From the NCBI RefSeq assembly GCF_021395205.1, contig NZ_JAJVCS010000001.1, positions 682,001-746,000 on the forward strand: a stretch of DNA of 64,000 bases. The letters run 5' to 3'. The notes under the pieces were generated by a model. The model was given only the letters and a program-made list of their open reading frames with translations. It was not told the origin of the DNA and did not search any database. The stretch comes from Polynucleobacter sp. IMCC 30228 (GTDB taxonomy: Bacteria; Pseudomonadota; Gammaproteobacteria; Burkholderiales; Burkholderiaceae). Within the stretch, counting starts at the first letter, position 1; each line of letters starts with the position of its first letter. This document shows, one piece after another, positions 59,654 to 64,000 of the stretch. The translations under genes were made by a program, and so were the position numbers.

Positions 59654-61606
59654 GTGGGCTTAATTCCACAATCGTTTATCGCCGATTTACTTAATCGAAT
59701 CGATATCGTTGATGTTGTTGGTCAACATGTGCAATTAAAAAAAGCGGGTGCAAACTATCAAGGTTTGTGTCCGTTTCATCAAGAAAAATCACCCTCGTTT
59801 TCTGTCTCACCTACTAAACAGTTTTATCACTGCTTTGGTTGTGGTGTTCATGGCTCGGCGATTGGTTTTCTGATGGAATATTCGGGTCTTGGCTATATCG
59901 AAGCGATTGAAGAGTTGGCACGCTCAGTTGGTTTAACGGTGCCACGTGAAGAACGCACATTGCTGGATGTAGCTAGACAAAAACAAGCGCTGGCCTTAAG
60001 CGAAGTGATGACTTTGGCTGCTGATTGGTATCAGCAGCAATTAAAAGTTGCTCCTCGTGCCATCGATTATTTGAAGGGCCGCGGCTTAACCGGTGAAATT
60101 GCCAAACGGTATGCGATGGGGTATGCACCTGATGGTTGGCAGGGCCTAGAGGCAGTATTTGGTGTGTACTCCAATGAAGAGATTGCCAAAATATTATTAG
60201 AGGGCGGTTTAATCATTCAAAGTGAAGGCGATGATAGTAAACGTTACGATCGCTTTCGCGAGCGCATTATGTTTCCCATTCGCAATCCGAAGGGACAAAC
60301 TATTGCATTTGGCGGGCGCATCTTAGATCAAGGCGAGCCTAAATATCTAAATTCACCTGAAACGCCTTTGTTCTCGAAGGGTAATACCTTATACGGCCTA
60401 TTTGAAGCGCGCCAAGCGATTCGTGCAAAAGAATTTGTATTAGTTTGTGAAGGCTATATGGATGTAGTAGCTTTAGCGCAATTAGGTTTTGGTAATGCTG
60501 TTGCAACCTTAGGAACGGCTTGTACTGCTAATCACGTGCGGGCTTTATTGCGCCAAACCGACCGCATTGTTTTTTCATTTGATGGCGATGCTGCTGGTCA
60601 GCGCGCAGCACAACGCGCACTCGAAGCTTCTTTGCCGCTGATGTCTGACGATAAAGAAATTCGTTTTTTATTTCTACCGACCGAGCATGATCCTGATAGC
60701 TATGTCCGCACCTTTGGTGCTGCAGCTTTTGATAAGGCGATTAAAGAGGCAATGCCTTTATCGAGTTTCTTTTTTAAAACAGTGAGCGAAGAGCAAGATC
60801 TGGGTACACCCGAGGGTCGGGCAAAAATACATCATGCTAGTAAACCATTGTTGTTATCGATGGCGCCGATTGCTTTACGTACGCAAATTTTACGTGAAGT
60901 TGCTTTACGTACGGCGACCACCCCACCTGAATTAGAGGCCTTTTGTGGTTTAGCGCAAGTTTCTAAAACAGCCCAACAAAATTCTAGTCAAGCGCAAGGT
61001 AATGCCCAAAGTCGCCCGCCTTATTGGCAGGCCAATATCTCAGGCACGAGACCAGGGCGCGACTCATTTGCCCCCTGGCAATCAGGTAAAGGTGGACAGC
61101 GCAAAAATGTTGCGCAAGCAGTGATGCCGCCACAAGCACCAACTGATTTAGCAGAGCAAATTTTGCGGGTCTTAATTCAGTTTCCGCACTTGGGTAAAGG
61201 GCTTGATTTAAGTCGTAGACAATTAATCCTTAAGTCAGCACAGCAACGCTCAGCGAAAACTTTAGGCTTAATGGAGGATCTACTGAAGCAATGTGATTTG
61301 GTTGAGTTCTTGGCGCAGGGCGACGCGGCTCCCGCTGCAGGTGCTGCGGCTTTTGCATTATTTCAGGAGCAGTTAGCTAGTAGTGAATTAGCCCCTTTAT
61401 ATGAAATACTGCGGCAGCGAGTAATGGGTTCTGACCTTGATTTAGAGGGAGCAAATGCTGATTTAAATGGCGCCGTGAAAAAATTGGAACTGCTGCACCT
61501 GAAAGAAGAAATGACCGAAATTGCCCAAAAAATTGCGCAGAATGTGGCGAGTGAGGATGACCGTAAACGCTACCGCGAGTTAGGGGAAAAACTGAGATTT
61601 GCGTAG
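59654..61606 (+). CDS. dnaG: DNA primase
   Basis: Makes RNA primers for replication. The 650-residue protein has the N-terminal CHC2 zinc site (C39, H42, C60, C63), the TOPRIM core with V-C-E-G-Y-M-D-V and F-D-G-D-A-A-G, a Gln/Ser-rich linker near residues 435-480 and a C-terminal helicase-binding domain. The start is GTG, 14 bases after yqeY. A promoter-like region for rpoD lies immediately after its stop. Confidence 0.97.
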   Translation: MGLIPQSFIADLLNRIDIVDVVGQHVQLKKAGANYQGLCPFHQEKSPSFSVSPTKQFYHCFGCGVHGSAIGFLMEYSGLGYIEAIEELARSVGLTVPREERTLLDVARQKQALALSEVMTLAADWYQQQLKVAPRAIDYLKGRGLTGEIAKRYAMGYAPDGWQGLEAVFGVYSNEEIAKILLEGGLIIQSEGDDSKRYDRFRERIMFPIRNPKGQTIAFGGRILDQGEPKYLNSPETPLFSKGNTLYGLFEARQAIRAKEFVLVCEGYMDVVALAQLGFGNAVATLGTACTANHVRALLRQTDRIVFSFDGDAAGQRAAQRALEASLPLMSDDKEIRFLFLPTEHDPDSYVRTFGAAAFDKAIKEAMPLSSFFFKTVSEEQDLGTPEGRAKIHHASKPLLLSMAPIALRTQILREVALRTATTPPELEAFCGLAQVSKTAQQNSSQAQGNAQSRPPYWQANISGTRPGRDSFAPWQSGKGGQRKNVAQAVMPPQAPTDLAEQILRVLIQFPHLGKGLDLSRRQLILKSAQQRSAKTLGLMEDLLKQCDLVEFLAQGDAAPAAGAAAFALFQEQLASSELAPLYEILRQRVMGSDLDLEGANADLNGAVKKLELLHLKEEMTEIAQKIAQNVASEDDRKRYRELGEKLRFA

Positions 61607-61611
61607 GAAGA

Positions 61612-61640
61612 TAGGCAAAAACCCGTCAATCGACTATAAT
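61612..61640 (+). promoter_or_regulatory. Predicted rpoD promoter
   Basis: TAGGCA (61612-61617, 4 of 6 to TTGACA), exactly 17 bases, then a perfect TATAAT (61635-61640). Transcription would start near 61647, giving a leader of about 129 bases before the rpoD ATG. It begins 5 bases after the dnaG stop, so rpoD is probably expressed both from here and by read-through. Confidence 0.65.
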
Positions 61641-61775
61641 GTAAGGCTCCCGAAAAAATTATTGTTGTAATTCAATGACTTGCATTGCAGTTTGATGAAA
61701 TTTGGATATTTGCCCGCCGTCAGAGCCAATGGGTTACTGGCATCCCCTAACAGAATTGTAAGTAAACGCTAACCT

Positions 61776-64000
61776 ATGCCAACCACTAAACCCAAAAAAA
61801 TAATTAAAGCTACTGTCGCTAAAAAGTCAATTACGAAGAAGGCAGCAAAACCAGCAGCCAAATCGGTCAAGACTGTAGCAAAAACAAAACTGCAGAAAAT
61901 CAGCCCAAAGGCTAAAAAGCCAGTGGGAAAGTCGCCTGTAAAGTCTGGCGTCAAAGCCAAGGCTAAAACACCATCAAAGGCTGTTGCTAAGGCCCCGATT
62001 AAAGGTAGCAGCAAGTCAAGTGCTAAGCCACACCCGAAGAAGCTGCTGGTAACAGCGAAGAAACCAGCAAGTAAGGTAGCTGTTCCCAAGGGTGGTGCGA
62101 AAGTAATTGCGAAGGGCGCAGCCAAGACGGCGAGCAAGGCTATTGCAAAACCGGCTGGTAAGGATGTCGCTAAGGCAGTAGAGCCAGTAAAAAAAGGGAA
62201 GGCGGTTGCTGCAGTCGCTGTAGCAGCTTTGCCTGAAGTAGAGGCCGAGAAAAAAGTCCGTGGCCGCAAGCCTAAAATTGAAGAGGTAGTTGAGCCTGGT
62301 ACTGATGTTCGCACAGACCGCCAAAAAGCGCGCGATCGTAAGGCAAAAGAAAAAGCCTTATTAAAAGAATTTGCCGCCCAACAATTAGGTAGCGAAGAGC
62401 AGCAGGAACTGCGGCGTGCACGCTTAAAAATGTTAATTAAGATGGGTAAGTCGAAAGGCTACCTCACCCATGGCGAAATGAATGATGTGATGTCAGATGA
62501 GTTATCTGACGCTGATGCTTTAGAAACCTTAATTGGTCTCTTAAATGATATTGGTATTACGGTTTACGAGCAGGCACCTGATGCAGAAACACTTTTATTA
62601 AATGAAAACGGCGTTGCAGGTGCATCTGAAGAAGAGGCTGAAGAAGAGGCTGAAGCCGCTTTATCAACTGTCGATTCAGAATTTGGACGAACAACGGACC
62701 CAGTACGGATGTATATGCGTGAAATGGGCACCGTAGATTTGTTAACTCGTGAAGGCGAAATCGTTATCGCGAAAAAAATTGAAGCCGGGTTAAAAGATAT
62801 GGTCATGGCTTTATCAGCCTGCCCAGTAACCATTGGTGAAATTTTGGCAAATGCCGAAAAAATTGCTGCTGGCGAAATGGAGATTGATCAATTTGTAGAT
62901 GGATTAGTAGATCCAAATGCCGAAGATATCAAGCTTGGCCCAGAAGAACCTGAAGTTGATCTCGATGCCATCGAGGGCGAGGAAGAGGGCGAGGAAGAAG
63001 GTGCTGGGGGCGCAAGTACGGCTAACACCAAACAGCTTGAAGAACTCAAAGAAATTTCATTAAAGAAATTTGCCATTATTCGCACGCAAACCGATAAAAT
63101 GCGGCGCGCTTTTGATCGCGATGGTTATAACAGCCCAGCCTATATTAAGGCGCAAGAAAGTATCCGTAATGAAATGCTCGGTTTTCGCCTAACAGCCAAG
63201 AGTGTAGAAAAATTATGTGACACCATGCGTTCACAAGTAGATCAAGTATGGAAGCTAGAGCGGGGTATCGTTAGCCTCTTGGTTGATAAAGTCGGCGTTA
63301 ATCGAGGTGAAGTGATTAATGCATTTCCAAAAATGGCAATGAACCTGAAGTGGACAGCAAATTTATTAAAAGAATCTAAGCCATATAGTGCACTGCTTGA
63401 ACGTAATGTTCCCGCAGTACAAGAGTTACAGCAAAAGTTAATTGATATTCAAACGCGCGTGGTCTTGCCGCTGCCTGAGTTAAAAGAAGTTAATAAAAAA
63501 ATGACTGCTGGCGAAAAACGTGCGCGTGAAGCAAAGCGAGAAATGACAGTAGCTAATTTACGTTTAGTTATTTCTATCGCTAAAAAATATACCAATCGTG
63601 GCTTACAGTTCTTAGATTTAATTCAAGAAGGCAATATTGGTTTAATGAAGGCGGTAGATAAGTTTGAATACCGCCGTGGTTATAAGTTTTCAACTTATGC
63701 CACTTGGTGGATCCGTCAGGCTATTACACGTTCTATCGCTGATCAAGCGCGCACAATTCGCATTCCTGTGCATATGATAGAAACTATCAACAAAATGAAT
63801 CGTATTAGTCGCCAAATCTTGCAGGAGACTGGCCACGAGCCTGATGCTGCAACTTTAGCCCTGAAGATGGAAATCCCTGAGGATAAGATTCGTAAGATTA
63901 TGAAAATTGCGAAAGAGCCAATCTCCATGGAAACCCCAATTGGTGACGATGAGGATTCTCATCTAGGTGATTTCATTGAGGATGGCAATACACTTGCGCC
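61776..64000 (+). CDS. rpoD: RNA polymerase sigma factor RpoD (sigma-70), 3' end beyond the window
   Basis: Housekeeping sigma factor; 741 codons are present and the frame is still open at base 64000. Residues 1-142 form a Lys/Ala/Pro-rich tail with 42 lysines in the first 140 residues, no arginine before residue 162 and no acidic residue before D130. Region 1.1 follows ([15 protein letters not shown]), then 1.2 ([12 protein letters not shown]), an acidic non-conserved part with [10 protein letters not shown], region 2 ([12 protein letters not shown]) and region 3. The sequence stops at G-D-F-I-E-D-G-N, so region 4 lies outside. Confidence 0.97.
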   Translation, partial: MPTTKPKKIIKATVAKKSITKKAAKPAAKSVKTVAKTKLQKISPKAKKPVGKSPVKSGVKAKAKTPSKAVAKAPIKGSSKSSAKPHPKKLLVTAKKPASKVAVPKGGAKVIAKGAAKTASKAIAKPAGKDVAKAVEPVKKGKAVAAVAVAALPEVEAEKKVRGRKPKIEEVVEPGTDVRTDRQKARDRKAKEKALLKEFAAQQLGSEEQQELRRARLKMLIKMGKSKGYLTHGEMNDVMSDELSDADALETLIGLLNDIGITVYEQAPDAETLLLNENGVAGASEEEAEEEAEAALSTVDSEFGRTTDPVRMYMREMGTVDLLTREGEIVIAKKIEAGLKDMVMALSACPVTIGEILANAEKIAAGEMEIDQFVDGLVDPNAEDIKLGPEEPEVDLDAIEGEEEGEEEGAGGASTANTKQLEELKEISLKKFAIIRTQTDKMRRAFDRDGYNSPAYIKAQESIRNEMLGFRLTAKSVEKLCDTMRSQVDQVWKLERGIVSLLVDKVGVNRGEVINAFPKMAMNLKWTANLLKESKPYSALLERNVPAVQELQQKLIDIQTRVVLPLPELKEVNKKMTAGEKRAREAKREMTVANLRLVISIAKKYTNRGLQFLDLIQEGNIGLMKAVDKFEYRRGYKFSTYATWWIRQAITRSIADQARTIRIPVHMIETINKMNRISRQILQETGHEPDAATLALKMEIPEDKIRKIMKIAKEPISMETPIGDDEDSHLGDFIEDGNTLA

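Noticed and set aside
61769..62314. A 181-codon open frame on the minus strand coding for a very hydrophobic protein
   Set aside because: It is the antisense of the lysine/alanine-rich rpoD tail; lysine codons read backwards as Phe/Leu, which creates a false membrane protein.
1..64000. CRISPR arrays, insertion sequences, prophage genes, tRNA or rRNA genes
   Set aside because: No regularly spaced repeats, transposase genes, phage structural genes or tRNA-like folds were found; gene content is core chromosomal throughout.

Overview
The window looks like chromosomal core DNA of a low-to-mid GC betaproteobacterium of the Burkholderiales, most like Polynucleobacter or a close relative. The basis is gene content and order (murJ/rpsT/argFG, ribF-ileS-lspA-coaBC-dut, radC-rpmB-rpmG, xseB-ispA-dxs-folE2, rpsU-yqeY-dnaG-rpoD), the family signatures (DUF3579, BPSS1780-type membrane protein, tripartite TctAB) and very compact spacing. 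I see no tRNA, rRNA, insertion sequence, prophage, CRISPR array, toxin-antitoxin pair or defence island, and nothing with atypical base composition. Almost every base is explained by about 58 protein genes.

Layout. 1-8.4 kb: a DedA protein cut by the window edge, a SirB1-type protein, murJ, rpsT, DUF3579, argF-argG-ppnP, a DUF192 protein and icd. 8.4-11.6 kb: cold-shock gene and clpS-clpA around a roughly 290-base regulatory gap. 11.6-17.6 kb (minus strand): ribF-ileS-lspA-coaBC-dut. 17.7-21.5 kb: purN, an RsmB-like methyltransferase, a membrane fatty-acid desaturase, then rpmG and rpmB (minus). 21.6-28.4 kb: radC (minus), then slpA-ispH and a branched-chain amino-acid type ABC transporter livKHMGF in one tight plus-strand run. 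28.4-35.5 kb: argD-like aminotransferase, an iron-sulfur flavoprotein reductase, a YeeZ-like epimerase, glnS and tctBA. 35.7-49.9 kb: alaS-tusA, galU/valS (minus), uvrD, thrB and neighbours (minus), polA. 49.9-58.8 kb: a Tat-exported dienelactone hydrolase-like protein and ZIP transporter, sseA and a Rieske oxygenase (minus), xseB-ispA-dxs-folE2, tsaD (minus). 58.8-64 kb: the macromolecular synthesis operon rpsU-yqeY-dnaG-rpoD, with rpoD running off the end.

Functional themes: arginine synthesis (argF, argG, argD-like), the MEP/isoprenoid pathway (dxs, ispA, ispH), four aminoacyl-tRNA synthetases (ileS, glnS, alaS, valS), DNA repair/replication (uvrD, polA, radC, xseB, dnaG), cofactor synthesis (ribF, coaBC, folE2) and uptake of amino acids or carboxylates.

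No obviously new multi-gene system is present. The signals I find most worth checking are regulatory and structural: (1) a recurring arrangement in which a -10 hexamer ends 6-7 bases before the start codon with no ribosome-binding site (clpS, purN, slpA, glnS, alaS, uvrD, polA and an epimerase), which predicts leaderless mRNAs; (2) a palindromic -10 shared by the divergent genes valS and uvrD; (3) a perfect 15-base palindrome where the -35 of alaS should be; (4) a histone-H1-like lysine-rich tail of about 140 residues on the housekeeping sigma factor; (5) a desaturase C-terminal domain that resembles the tail of ISL3-family transposases. No computation was run; all matches are by eye.
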